Assembly (NCBI RefSeq): GCF_023073335.1
Contig: NZ_JADPJG010000035.1
Location: forward strand, 755,647 to 819,646
DNA from: Bradyrhizobium sp. 21
Lineage (GTDB): Bacteria > Pseudomonadota > Alphaproteobacteria > Rhizobiales > Xanthobacteraceae
Length of the DNA stretch: 64,000 nt
Reading direction: 5' to 3'
Below are positions 35,173-44,310 of this stretch, piece after piece; position 1 is the stretch's first letter, and each line of letters opens with the position of its first letter. Under the pieces are notes generated by a model. The model was given only the letters and a program-made list of their open reading frames with translations, did not search any database and was not told where the DNA came from. Position numbers and translations under genes: made by a program.

Positions 35173-35976
35173 ATGGCATTTGCGAGGATCACGGCGGCAA
35201 TTTTGGGCTTCTGGCTCGTGGGTGTGAATGCCGCTAGCGCCGAAACACCCAAACTCGAGATCGTCGGGACCGGAGACGGCATCGATGTCCTGCGCGTCAT
35301 CGCCGCGAGCTTCATGCAGCAGGAAGGATCGGCACGGGTCGAGGTCCCGCCGAGCATCGGTTCTGGCGGAGGCATTGCGGCCGTGGGGGCCGGGAAGGCG
35401 ACCTTGGGGCGCGTCGCACGCCGCCTGACCGACGCCGAAACGGCTTCCGGCATCGTCTACAAGGCGATCGCCCGCCTGCCCTCGGCTTTCATCGTCCATC
35501 CCGGCTGTGGAGTGAGCGCCGTCACAAGCGATCAGCTCGTTGGGATCTATTCAGGCCGCCTCGCAAATTGGAAGGAGCTGGGCGGCGCCGATATACGCAT
35601 CCGCGTCGTGCGGCGCGAGGACCAGGATAGCACTCTCACCGTGCTGCGGGCCAGCATGCCCGGCTGGCATGATCTCGTGATCACCGAGAAATCGAAGATG
35701 GCAACGACCACACAGGAAGCGATCGAGACGGTTCGCGATGTTCAAGGCGCGATCGGCTTCGCTCCCTTCTCGCGGCCGTTGGAACAGGGGCTCACGGTGC
35801 TTCGCGTGGACGGCCACTACCCGACCGACGCGGATTATCCCTCGAGCGTGGTGCTGGCGCTGATCTACTTAAACACGTTGCAGGATCCGGACGCCTTGGC
35901 CTTTCTACGCTTTGCCGATACGCAGAAGGCGGCCGACGTTATCACCAGCCTCGGTAGTCTGCCCGTCAAGCATTGA
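35173..35976 (+). CDS. PstS-like periplasmic substrate-binding protein
   Basis: A 267-residue exported protein. The signal peptide is MAFARITAAILGFWLVGVNA with cleavage near ASA. The mature part has the phosphate-binding-protein pattern: LEIVGTGDGIDVLRVIA, a SIGSGGGIAAVGAGKATLGRVAR loop, QLVGIYSGRLANWKELGG, and an IGFAPFSRPLE segment near the end. PstS homologues bind phosphate or similar oxyanions. ATG at 35173 has an AGGGG ribosome-binding site, better than the earlier in-frame ATG. No PstCAB genes are nearby, so it may be a stand-alone sensor-type or scavenging protein. Confidence 0.8.
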   Translation: MAFARITAAILGFWLVGVNAASAETPKLEIVGTGDGIDVLRVIAASFMQQEGSARVEVPPSIGSGGGIAAVGAGKATLGRVARRLTDAETASGIVYKAIARLPSAFIVHPGCGVSAVTSDQLVGIYSGRLANWKELGGADIRIRVVRREDQDSTLTVLRASMPGWHDLVITEKSKMATTTQEAIETVRDVQGAIGFAPFSRPLEQGLTVLRVDGHYPTDADYPSSVVLALIYLNTLQDPDALAFLRFADTQKAADVITSLGSLPVKH

Positions 35977-36022
35977 GCCGCCGGGCTCGCTGGCCGCCGG
36001 CGCAGCCGAGCTCGGCATCGGC

Positions 36023-37033
36023 TCACAGACCGGGGCGATGAGGTTGCTCCCGGCTTCGCCATAGATGGGTGATCTTGTCCATCAGCGATGAGGTTTGAGA
36101 GCTCGGCAGGAAAGGATCGGCGTAGCATTGCGCATTGGCCGTGCGCGCCTTGTTCTTCACGATCTCGACGAGACCAACCGGGCCGGCGACGTAGACCGTA
36201 TCCTCCAGCCCGAGCAGGGGCAGGTAGTGCGATGGGCGCCCGGGCCTGATCGGCAGGGTGGATCCGACCTCCGTCGTCGCAATGACGTCGCGGACACCGT
36301 CGTCGATCAGCCACTGCAACGCGGGACGCATATAGAGGTTATCGGCATCGCGGCTGCCGGCGACGACCGCCATCTCGCGGTTGCGCTGGGTCGAGCGCGC
36401 CGAGCAGGCGAGTGCCCAGATCGGGGCCCAGCCTGCCCCGCCGGCGACCAGCACCAGCGGCCCCTGACCCTGTCGCAGATAGGCTTGTCCGAACGGGCCT
36501 TGCACATGCGCCGCATGGCCGGGCCTGATGGCTTTGCCGATCTGTCCCGACACAGTGCCGTCGGGCAGGCGCCGGATGTGGAAGACGAGTTCGACTTGCT
36601 TGGAGGAACCATTGAGCCTGAAGGTCGGGCTGAACTCGCGCGCAGGATAGCCGGAAAACTTGACGCGCACATACTGGCCCGGCCGAAACTCGAGCGGCGC
36701 CGAGGTCGTCAGCACGACCTCGGCGATCTCTGGCGAGAGTTCGTTGATCTCGGTGACGGTACAGGCCCGCTTCATCGGTTGCGGCAATTCTTCGAATTCG
36801 ATCTCCGCATCGCCTGCGACCGCTGCCTGGCAGGCGAGCACAGTGCGGCCATGGCCCGTGCCGCCGTCATCGACCGAGCCCGAAACGACCGTCACCCGGC
36901 AGCTCTGACATTGTCCCGATCTGCAGTCGTGTGGAATGAGGATCGAGCCGCCGAGCGCCGCATCGATCAGACTTTCGCCGGCGCGGGCTTCGACGGGCTT
37001 GCCGTTGAGGACGAGCCGACAATGCCGCTTCAT
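36023..37033 (-). CDS. 2Fe-2S ferredoxin / FAD-NAD(P)H oxidoreductase
   Basis: A 336-residue electron-transfer protein. Residues 1-90 are a plant-type ferredoxin with Cys37, Cys42, Cys45 and Cys68 (C-x4-C-x2-C-x22-C). Residues 100-330 are a ferredoxin-NADP reductase-like module: FRPGQYVRVKFSG (flavin), GPFGQAYLR and LVLVAGGAGWAPI (nucleotide binding). Such fusions reduce oxygenases or membrane cytochromes. The ATG at 37033 starts exactly at the ferredoxin fold; the upstream extension is not family-like. It lies about 150 bases downstream of the cytochrome b gene on the same strand, suggesting joint function. Confidence 0.85.
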   Translation of the reverse strand: MKRHCRLVLNGKPVEARAGESLIDAALGGSILIPHDCRSGQCQSCRVTVVSGSVDDGGTGHGRTVLACQAAVAGDAEIEFEELPQPMKRACTVTEINELSPEIAEVVLTTSAPLEFRPGQYVRVKFSGYPAREFSPTFRLNGSSKQVELVFHIRRLPDGTVSGQIGKAIRPGHAAHVQGPFGQAYLRQGQGPLVLVAGGAGWAPIWALACSARSTQRNREMAVVAGSRDADNLYMRPALQWLIDDGVRDVIATTEVGSTLPIRPGRPSHYLPLLGLEDTVYVAGPVGLVEIVKNKARTANAQCYADPFLPSSQTSSLMDKITHLWRSREQPHRPGL

Positions 37034-37180
37034 CGCGAGACCTCCCGGCGCTGCGAATTTCTGCGGGCAGGCCGCCGCTCGCCGAGCCGGAATGCGTTGC
37101 GCGGATGAGGGCGAAGCCATGCTTCAGCGCAGGCGTGCGGTGGCGGGCTCCGGTCGCCCTCGTCGCCCCCCATCAGGTGC

Positions 37181-38929
37181 CTATTTCTGCGTGACGACAA
37201 GCACCGGGCGGTTATGGGTCGCGTGCCGCGTCTGCGTATGGTCGAAGACAGCGACCCACATGTAGAGATCGTTGCCCGGCACGAAGGCTTTGTCATATCT
37301 ACCGTCGCTTTTCATGTTGCGCGTCAGCTCGAGCGTCCAATGTCCGTTGCTCCATTTTGAAACACCGGTGACATTGGCCCGCTCTCCGTCGTTGTCACCA
37401 GCAATAATCACGCCGGGCAGGATCGTGCCGAGCGGAATCTTCGCATCGGCCTCTGGAGTGTAGGGTTCGCTCTCCCCGTCGAACATGTACCAGCGGCCGT
37501 TCTCGTCGTCGCTGCTGCCGGGATTGAGATCGAATTTGCCGAGGGCTGCGACCTGCGCCTTCCAGTCCTTGGGAAGCCGCTGAACCGTGACGGGCCCTTT
37601 GTCGTCCTTGTGGATGAACTTGAAGTTATACGAATAAAGACCGCGACCGGGCTTATTCCAATAGCCACCCTGGTAGCGGGCATCGTAATTTTGCTCGGCC
37701 AGGGTCGGGGCATAGGGCGGGCCGATATATTGGCTGTCGACACGCCCGAGCATGCCCCCGCGCGACGCCTTCCACTGCCACATGTCGATGTAGCTGCCAT
37801 CCGTCGTGAAGTGGAAGCCCCGGCCGTTGATCGGCAACGGTTTTCCCGGCAGCGGGTTGACGCCGAGACTCGTCGCGCCTGCGCCGCCGAGCGATGGATT
37901 ATCCGAGAAAATGACCGACAGTTTGTCCTCGTAGAAGTCGACGGCGTCTTGCAGGCCCGCCCGCTCGTCGAGCACGTGCCAGCCATCCTCTTTCTTGATG
38001 ATCGGAATGCGGCGCAGGGAACGCGTGGGATCCTCCCAGCGGAAGGCGAAATAGATCTTCTGCCCGTCGTGCAGGGCGCGCACCTCCACGAGCGATTCGC
38101 CCGATCCATCGAGATTGGCACCCTGCTGCGTGCGGATGACGACGGGGCGCGCGCGCGACCAGGCGGGATCGCCCATGGCCCCGTCCAGCTTGGGCGCGTC
38201 GCTCACCCGTGCGACGACGAGCGTATCGCGCGTCGCCCAGTCGAGCCCGGCGACACCGCACGTGATCGCCACCCCGATTGCAGCGGCGACGAGAAGAGGC
38301 CTCGGCCGCACGGCCCTGGTGATCGCGAGCGGCTCCGGCCGAAACAGGCGGAAGATCTGCAGCCAGCCGCCATAGAGAAAATGCGCGGCGATATGCGCGA
38401 AGATATAGACGAGCCCGACGAAGGCGGCGGTCGAGTGGAGATAAGCCCACCAGCCGCCATAGCCGAGATACATCATGACGCCCGTCCCCGTGAGGAAGAT
38501 CACGAGCGCATAGACGAACCAGTGCAGGATGACGTTGACGGCGCCCCATTTGAGGCGAGCCGGAGCGCGCATCGCGAGGATCCGCGTCTTCCTGGGGCTG
38601 TTGCGCTCGACCAGGCCGCTGCGCGCGAGGTAGGCGACGTAGGCCGCCCCGCAGAAGAAGACGGCGAGCCCCGCGAGCAAATGCCAGGAAAAGATCTCGC
38701 CTTGCGGCAGGACTGGAGCGAGCCATTTCGAGAAGGGGGCGCTCATCGCGTCCGCTGCGATGCGTATGCCGGTCACGAGGCTGACGACGAACGCGATCGC
38801 GGTCGCCCAATGGAGCGCTATCGTCCCGACATCCGTGCGTGGCGGGCTTTCTCTGGTCTTTGTTTGAGCGAGGCTTCTCTCGGTCGAGGCGTCGGCGTTC
38901 TTTCGAGCGGTGACATCGTCCATTTGCAT
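37181..38929 (-). CDS. Cytochrome b561-like / ethylbenzene-dehydrogenase haem-domain protein
   Basis: A 582-residue protein with two parts. Residues 30-205 form a b-type cytochrome with four or five membrane helices and candidate haem His in IALHWATA, FSWHLLAG, VILHWFVYAL and IFAHIAAHFL. After another helix (about 220-240), residues 245-582 are periplasmic and match the ethylbenzene-dehydrogenase haem-binding family (KLDGAMGDPAWSRARP, FRWEDPTRS, the WHVLDERAG stretch and the C-terminal WTLELTRNMKSDG). This suggests an envelope redox protein passing electrons between quinol and a periplasmic acceptor. ATG at 38929 has a GGAAAG ribosome-binding site; GTG at 38941 is an alternative. Confidence 0.85.
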   Translation of the reverse strand: MQMDDVTARKNADASTERSLAQTKTRESPPRTDVGTIALHWATAIAFVVSLVTGIRIAADAMSAPFSKWLAPVLPQGEIFSWHLLAGLAVFFCGAAYVAYLARSGLVERNSPRKTRILAMRAPARLKWGAVNVILHWFVYALVIFLTGTGVMMYLGYGGWWAYLHSTAAFVGLVYIFAHIAAHFLYGGWLQIFRLFRPEPLAITRAVRPRPLLVAAAIGVAITCGVAGLDWATRDTLVVARVSDAPKLDGAMGDPAWSRARPVVIRTQQGANLDGSGESLVEVRALHDGQKIYFAFRWEDPTRSLRRIPIIKKEDGWHVLDERAGLQDAVDFYEDKLSVIFSDNPSLGGAGATSLGVNPLPGKPLPINGRGFHFTTDGSYIDMWQWKASRGGMLGRVDSQYIGPPYAPTLAEQNYDARYQGGYWNKPGRGLYSYNFKFIHKDDKGPVTVQRLPKDWKAQVAALGKFDLNPGSSDDENGRWYMFDGESEPYTPEADAKIPLGTILPGVIIAGDNDGERANVTGVSKWSNGHWTLELTRNMKSDGRYDKAFVPGNDLYMWVAVFDHTQTRHATHNRPVLVVTQK

Positions 38930-39547
38930 AAAGCTTTCCACGGTAAACCGGCAGAGCTACAGCGTCCGCTTTTCGCTTCTCCCGGAAAGGCGAACAGCTG
39001 CGATCAAGCTACCTGAGCGATATCATAAGCAAATTATCAAGTCTGGCGAGATGTCTCGTTTCGCGTCAACTCGTCCCAGATCGGCCGTCCTCTGGACATT
39101 CGAGAGGGCGCGAGCATCACGAGGGTTCCGAGGATTTCTGGTGGGCGGTTGTGCTCCGCTCTGCGTAGACGGCCCCCTCCGCTTGCGCGATGGCGCCAGA
39201 AAGGCCGTGAAGCATTGGGGATTTGGCAAGATGGGCATGGTAGCCGAGGCGGCCGGCATCGATCATTGTCCCAATCAAAGCGGTCGGCCAATGAGCCACC
39301 CTTGGGGCACACGCAGTCTGGAAGTCTGGTCTCTCGTCCAGGTTAGCTCTGGCGCTGGGCAGCTTGGAGCGCGGCCGTTGCGCGAGTCGCTAAACCACGT
39401 CCATCATGAACTCGGCGGAAACGTTGGGGGGACGTAACTGGCCTTCAGTCGCCCCTCCCAGCAGCTTGAATTCATATAACAATTTCAATTGCATGAGTTC
39501 GCTTTTTTGTTCTGAATGGCGCGCCAATAGCGGTGGTGAATCATCCA
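38930..39547. other. 618-base region without a recognisable gene
   Basis: Several short frames on both strands overlap out of phase and none has a family-like sequence or start context. The last 110 bases are A/T-rich (GAATTCATATAACAATTT) and probably carry the promoter of the next exported-protein gene. The first 60 bases before the cytochrome gene likely hold its promoter. Confidence 0.5.
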
Positions 39548-40450
39548 ATGCGTATGATCGATCGTCTGTTCTGCTGTCTCATTCTCTTCCTTGCAGTCGC
39601 AGCCGTTCCGGTGCCTCCCGTGCGCGCAACTGAGACCTGCCCGTTCATCAGCGCCCAGGAGCTCGCCGGCGCGATGCCGGCGCTCAAATGGTCACTGATT
39701 TCAAATCAGGACGGCCGCGGCTGCATCTATCAGGGCGGGCGCGGCGACACGATGATGTTGACCGTGTTCCGCAATCCCGACAAGGACCGCGCCAGGGAAT
39801 TGTATGCGACCTTCGTCAAGACGCTGGGCGAGCGCATGCCGCTGAACGTGGTGTCCGGGATCGGCGACGAAGGCCAGAGCGGAGCGAGTGCCGCCGGTGC
39901 GCAGCGCCAGGAGGCCTCGGTCGTCGCCTTGTCCGGCGATACAATTCTGCAGATCAGCGTCTATCCGATCGGCCGGCGTGCCGACGACGCGCTGCTCGGA
40001 CCGCTCACCGAAGCCGCGCGAATTGCCGTCGGAAACACGAGCAAGACCAGCGAGCGGTTCGGCAATTGCGAGTGGCTGACTGCCGCGGATGCCGACGGCT
40101 TTCTCGACAAGAATACGCTGACGGTGCAGCGGACCGGCGCCGGCAGCTGCATGATGTTCGATCGCGAGGCCAACACCATGACCGTCGCGGTGATCGCGAC
40201 CTCGCGCGGCACCGCCATCGGCATGATGAAACGCGCAGGTCCCTGCAAACATGTGGCGATCCCCGAGCTCGGCAATGAAGCGTTCGGCGAGCATTCCTGC
40301 ACCAAGGGCAACGGCAACGCCGTCAACATCTATGTCTGGAAGAACGGCAGGCAGGCCTCGATCCTGTTCGCGCCGGTCAACCCGCATCCCGAGTCCGGTT
40401 CGGTCGAGCGCCTCAAGGCGGTCGCCGGGCGGGTCTATGGAAAACTGTAA
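39548..40450 (+). CDS. Secreted hypothetical protein with a duplicated domain
   Basis: A 300-residue exported protein: signal peptide about residues 1-28 ending VRA. The mature protein looks like two related halves, each opening with a Cys-centred motif (TCPFISAQELAGAMPAL and GNCEWLTAADADGFL), each followed by a second Cys (RGCIYQG; GSCMMFD) and an MMLTVF / MTVAVI strand. I do not recognise a named family. ATG at 39548 is chosen over the GTG 15 bases upstream. The hairpin at 40468-40485 lies between it and the convergent iclR gene. Confidence 0.7.
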   Translation: MRMIDRLFCCLILFLAVAAVPVPPVRATETCPFISAQELAGAMPALKWSLISNQDGRGCIYQGGRGDTMMLTVFRNPDKDRARELYATFVKTLGERMPLNVVSGIGDEGQSGASAAGAQRQEASVVALSGDTILQISVYPIGRRADDALLGPLTEAARIAVGNTSKTSERFGNCEWLTAADADGFLDKNTLTVQRTGAGSCMMFDREANTMTVAVIATSRGTAIGMMKRAGPCKHVAIPELGNEAFGEHSCTKGNGNAVNIYVWKNGRQASILFAPVNPHPESGSVERLKAVAGRVYGKL

Positions 40451-40467
40451 CGGCGCCGCGTGACATG

Positions 40468-40485
40468 GCGGGCGCGTGCGCCCGC
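40468..40485. terminator. GC-rich hairpin between convergent genes
   Basis: Perfect inverted repeat GCGGGCGC-GT-GCGCCCGC (8-bp arms) between the exported-protein gene and the IclR gene. It lacks a T-run, so it may be a weak bidirectional terminator or a messenger-stabilising structure. Confidence 0.4.
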
Positions 40486-40504
40486 TCGCCGCCGCCGACC
40501 GCCT

Positions 40505-41314
40505 TCAACGGCCCGCCAGTGCCTCCTTGCACTTGGCCGCGAAGGCGTTGAGGTAAGCGCCCATCTCGCTCGCCAGCGCGTCGGACCGGTCGACATTCTG
40601 CAGGCTCATGTTGAGTGCGTAGACTGGAAGCCCCTCGAGCACGATGGGCGTTGCGACGGCGAGAACGGCAGGTTGCCACGACACCGCGCAATAGCCGTCG
40701 CGTGCGACGGAACCGATCGATGTCCTGATGTCTGCGAGCAGCGCCTTCGTCGCCGCGGCGCTGCGCCGTCTGAACAGTTTTAGCAATCGCTCGCGCTCGG
40801 GCTCCGCAATGCCGGCCAGATAGGCACGACCGAGCGACGTCAACTCCATCGGGACCTGCTGACCGGCGACCACGTTGCGCAGCGCCGCGCGCGGGCTGTA
40901 TCGGATCGATTCGAGATAGACCATCATGGTTCGATCCGCGGCCGCGAGCCCCACGTTGAGCCGGCGCTTCGCCGATTCCGCCCGCATCATCGCTCCGATC
41001 GTATTGAGCACCGGTGATCCTGTCCGCATCGCGTGACCGATACTGATGACGGACGCGGCAAGGCGGTAGCTCCGCTCAGTGCGGACTTCGTCGAGCATCC
41101 CGGAATTGACCAGCGTTCGTGTCAGCCGGCTGACCGTCGACCGCGGCAATCCGGTTCGCTCCGCGATCTCGCCGTTGCCCAGCGTATCGACGCCGGGACG
41201 GAAAGCCCTGAGGATTTCGATGCCCCTTTCGAGCGACCGGTTGCCATCAACCCCGCCCGCATATCTGCGCGCCTGCGCCACATCCAGCCTCCCAGGAATT
41301 CCCGCCCAAGCCAT
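40505..41314 (-). CDS. IclR-family transcriptional regulator
   Basis: A 269-residue regulator. An N-terminal winged helix-turn-helix (about 27-90: RSLERGIEILRAF, IAERTGLPRSTVSRLTRTL) is followed by an IclR effector-binding GAF-like domain (about 100-265). It is divergent from an enoyl-CoA hydratase / acyl-CoA synthetase operon and probably controls it and itself. The palindrome at 41315-41329 abuts the ATG chosen here; a GTG two codons upstream would lie inside the palindrome. The ligand is unknown, but IclR proteins often sense aromatic or acyl metabolites. Confidence 0.9.
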   Translation of the reverse strand: MAWAGIPGRLDVAQARRYAGGVDGNRSLERGIEILRAFRPGVDTLGNGEIAERTGLPRSTVSRLTRTLVNSGMLDEVRTERSYRLAASVISIGHAMRTGSPVLNTIGAMMRAESAKRRLNVGLAAADRTMMVYLESIRYSPRAALRNVVAGQQVPMELTSLGRAYLAGIAEPERERLLKLFRRRSAAATKALLADIRTSIGSVARDGYCAVSWQPAVLAVATPIVLEGLPVYALNMSLQNVDRSDALASEMGAYLNAFAAKCKEALAGR

Positions 41315-41329
41315 TTCCACTAAGTGGAA
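41315..41329. promoter_or_regulatory. Palindromic operator for the IclR regulator
   Basis: TTCCACT-A-AGTGGAA is a perfect 7-bp inverted repeat around one base, in the 114-base spacer between divergent iclR and the enoyl-CoA hydratase gene. Size and symmetry fit an IclR-type site. It overlaps the translation-start zone of the regulator, which would give tight autorepression. Confidence 0.65.
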
Positions 41330-41427
41330 TTAGGGGGATGTTCCGGGGGATGCAAGCCGCTATAGCCACCGGGAAGAAGAATGCCTGGCCGCGCAAGGCT
41401 CGACGACTCCAGGCCACGGAGCTTGCC

Positions 41428-42219
41428 ATGTCCTATCAGTCTATCGAGTTTTCCGTCGAAGCCGGTGTCGCGACCATCGCATTCAACCGGCCAGAACGGC
41501 GCAACGCCATGAGCGACGACATGCGCGCCGAGTTCGTCAGTGCGCTCGAAACCGTGTCCCGCGACAAGGCGATCAAGGCCCTGGTGCTGACCGGGCGCGG
41601 CAACGCCTTCTGTGCCGGCGGCGATATCAGCGGCATGAAGCGCCGGCTCGCGGCGCCGCAGGGCGAAGTTGCATTCAACGGATGGAGCCGTCAGCAGGGC
41701 GTGCATCACGTGCAGTCGTTCCTGCTCGGCCTGCCGAAACCGACCATCGCCGCCGTCAACGGCGCCGCGGCGGGCCTCGGTGCGGACACCGCGCTGGCCT
41801 GCGACTTCGTCATGGGGACGGAACGATCGAAATTCACCTGGTCCTACATCAAGCGAGGTCTGATCCCCGACGGCGGCGGCCTGTATTTCCTGCCTCGCCG
41901 GGTCGGGCTTCCCAGGGCAAAGGAGTTGATCTTCACCGGGCGCATGGTCGAGGCCGACGAAGCGCTCTCGCTCGGCATCGTCGATCGCAAGGTGGCCTCG
42001 ACCGAGCTCTTGCCGGCAGCGCAGGCCTGGGCGGCCGAACTGGCTCAGGGGTCTCCCACCGCGCTGGCGCTGGGCAAGAAGATCCTGAATGAAACCTTCG
42101 AGCATTCGGCGCACGACATTTTCAGTCTCGGCAGCCAGGCACAGGCGATCTGCTACACCAGCGCAGAGCATCGGGATGCCGTGACGGCGTTCCTTGCGCA
42201 ATCCGCGTCGAAGGATTGA
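41428..42219 (+). CDS. Enoyl-CoA hydratase/isomerase family protein
   Basis: A 263-residue crotonase-fold protein. FNRPERRNAM near the N terminus, the oxyanion-hole GRGNAFCAGGDISGM and AAVNGAAAGLGADTALACDF segments, and the GLIPDGGGLYFLPRRVG region are present. It acts on acyl-CoA thioesters; the exact reaction is not readable. ATG at 41428 has a GGAG ribosome-binding site and gives the standard N terminus, whereas the longer frame adds 30 unrelated residues. Three bases separate it from the acyl-CoA synthetase gene. Confidence 0.9.
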   Translation: MSYQSIEFSVEAGVATIAFNRPERRNAMSDDMRAEFVSALETVSRDKAIKALVLTGRGNAFCAGGDISGMKRRLAAPQGEVAFNGWSRQQGVHHVQSFLLGLPKPTIAAVNGAAAGLGADTALACDFVMGTERSKFTWSYIKRGLIPDGGGLYFLPRRVGLPRAKELIFTGRMVEADEALSLGIVDRKVASTELLPAAQAWAAELAQGSPTALALGKKILNETFEHSAHDIFSLGSQAQAICYTSAEHRDAVTAFLAQSASKD

Positions 42220-42222
42220 GCG

Positions 42223-44310
42223 ATGGATGCGATCGAACGGCTGATCCGACCGCGTAGCGTCGCCATCATCGGTGCCTCCGCGGACCCCAGCAAGACGTCG
42301 GGGCGGCCAGTCTCCTATCTCCTGAAGCACGGATTTGCCGGCGAGATCTATCCGGTCAATCCGAAGGTCGGAGAGATCGGCGGCCGGGCCTGCTACCCCG
42401 ATGTCGCTTCGCTGCCCGATGTGCCTGACGTCGGCATCGTCTTGCTCGGCGCGGAGCGCGCGCACATCGCAGTGCGCGAATTGTCGAAGCGGGGGGCTGC
42501 CGCGGCGATCGTTCTGGCCAGCGGCTTCACCGAAACCGGGGCGGAAGGCGCCGAGCGCCAGAAGCAGCTCATGGACGCCGCCGGATCCATGCGGCTGCTC
42601 GGGCCGAACACGATCGGCCTCGTCAATCTCACCGACAATATCGTGCTGTCGGCATCCGGCGCGCTGGCGATGGATCACTTCCCGACAGGCTCGATCGGGC
42701 TGGTCTCGCAAAGCGGGGGCATTCTCGGCGCCTTGTTGTCGCGCGCCGCGGCGCGCGGGGTAGGGCTGTCAAAGCTGGTGTCGACCAGCAACGAAGCCGA
42801 TCTCGAACTCGCCGACTTCATCGACTTTCTGGCCGATGACGGCGCAACCAGGGTCATTGCGCTCTATATCGAGGCGATCCGCAACCCGGCTCGCTTTCGG
42901 GAGGCAGTCCTCAAGGCGCGCCGCGCCGGCAAGCCCGTTGTCGCCTTCAAGATCGGGCGATCGGAAGCGGGGGCAAAGGCGGCCGTCTCGCACACGGGCG
43001 CGCTTGCGGGCTCCGACCGCATGTACGACGCCTTGTTCAGGCAGCTTGGCGTGATCCGCGCAAAAACGTTCGAAGACCTGCTCGACATTCCCGCAGCCCT
43101 TAGCGCAGGGCGGAAGCTGTCCGGCAAGCGTGTGGCGATCCTGACCTCGACCGGCGGCGCCGGCACGATCGTGTCCGACAGTCTCGGCGTCGCCGGCTTT
43201 GCGACACCCGCTCCCGACATTGAGACGGCCGCGCAATTGCGCGCATTGCAGTCGGGATCGCATGCCATGCTCGACCGCAACCCGATCGACGTGACCCTGG
43301 CTGGTCTGCAACCCGATCTGCTTCGCGCCGCAATCCGCATCCTGCTCGCAAGTCCGTCCTATGATGCGTTGACAATCATTGTCGGCTCGTCGGCCGTGGG
43401 ATCGCCGACGCTGATGGCCGACGCCATCCACGACTGCCTGCCGATGAGTGACAAGCCCGTCATTGCCTATGTCAGTCCCCACGCGCCCGACGTGGCCTCC
43501 GCCCTCACCCGGCGAGGCGTCCCGGCCTATACGTCCGCCGAGAGCTGCGCTGCTGCGCTCGACGGCCTTTTGCAGGCTGCAATGCCGGAGCAGGTTCAGA
43601 CATACGGCTCGGTCCAGCCGGCGGTCGATATCAGCGACGTCTCGTCGGGATCGCTGGATGAGGCACAGGCCAAGGCGCTGTTCGCCCGTTTCGGCGTTCC
43701 GGTCGTGGCGGAGAAGGTGGTCACAACATCAGGCGAAGCGGAACAAGCGGCGCGCGGCTTCAGTGGCCGCGTCGTGCTCAAGATTCTCTCGCGCGAGATC
43801 TTGCACAAGAGCGACGTCGGCGGCGTCGCGGTCAACCTGACCACTGATGCGATTGGCGGCCGCCTCACGGCGATGGCTGACGAGGTCGCGCTGAGGACCG
43901 GGAAGCGACCCGACCAATTCCTGGTTCAGAAGATGATCTCAGGCGGGGTCGAAATCATTCTCGGGATGCATCGCGATCCCCTGGGCACCGGGATCCTTCT
44001 CGGCATGGGCGGTGTCACCGCCGAACTGTTCAAGGACACGACGATGCGTCTGCTCCCACCGGAAGGCGGCCTCGGTCTGGCCGAGGCTCAAGCGATGGCG
44101 CGCGATCTCGTCACATGGCCCTTGCTGGACGGTTTTCGCGGCCGGCCGAAATGCGATGTCGAGGCGCTCGCAGCAACGATCGTCGCTTTCTCGCGCATGG
44201 TTGCGCAACTCGGCGACCGTCTCACTGAGGCTGAAATCAATCCGGTGTTCGTACTGCCGGCCGGCCAGGGCGTGAAGGCGGCAGACGGATTGGTCGTTCT
44301 CAATGTCTGA
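42223..44310 (+). CDS. ADP-forming acetate/acyl-CoA synthetase family protein
   Basis: A 695-residue fused synthetase. An N-terminal CoA-binding Rossmann domain (RPRSVAIIGASADPSKTSGRPV, about 1-130), succinyl-CoA-ligase-like domains with the phospho-His loop AKAAVSHTGALAGSD (about 255-270), and a C-terminal ATP-grasp domain (about 470-695; VVLKILSREILHKSDVGGV, INPVFVLP). Enzymes of this type interconvert acyl-CoA and acid with ATP. It follows the hydratase in an operon and overlaps the receptor gene by eight bases. Substrate unknown, possibly an aromatic or branched acid. Confidence 0.88.
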   Translation: MDAIERLIRPRSVAIIGASADPSKTSGRPVSYLLKHGFAGEIYPVNPKVGEIGGRACYPDVASLPDVPDVGIVLLGAERAHIAVRELSKRGAAAAIVLASGFTETGAEGAERQKQLMDAAGSMRLLGPNTIGLVNLTDNIVLSASGALAMDHFPTGSIGLVSQSGGILGALLSRAAARGVGLSKLVSTSNEADLELADFIDFLADDGATRVIALYIEAIRNPARFREAVLKARRAGKPVVAFKIGRSEAGAKAAVSHTGALAGSDRMYDALFRQLGVIRAKTFEDLLDIPAALSAGRKLSGKRVAILTSTGGAGTIVSDSLGVAGFATPAPDIETAAQLRALQSGSHAMLDRNPIDVTLAGLQPDLLRAAIRILLASPSYDALTIIVGSSAVGSPTLMADAIHDCLPMSDKPVIAYVSPHAPDVASALTRRGVPAYTSAESCAAALDGLLQAAMPEQVQTYGSVQPAVDISDVSSGSLDEAQAKALFARFGVPVVAEKVVTTSGEAEQAARGFSGRVVLKILSREILHKSDVGGVAVNLTTDAIGGRLTAMADEVALRTGKRPDQFLVQKMISGGVEIILGMHRDPLGTGILLGMGGVTAELFKDTTMRLLPPEGGLGLAEAQAMARDLVTWPLLDGFRGRPKCDVEALAATIVAFSRMVAQLGDRLTEAEINPVFVLPAGQGVKAADGLVVLNV

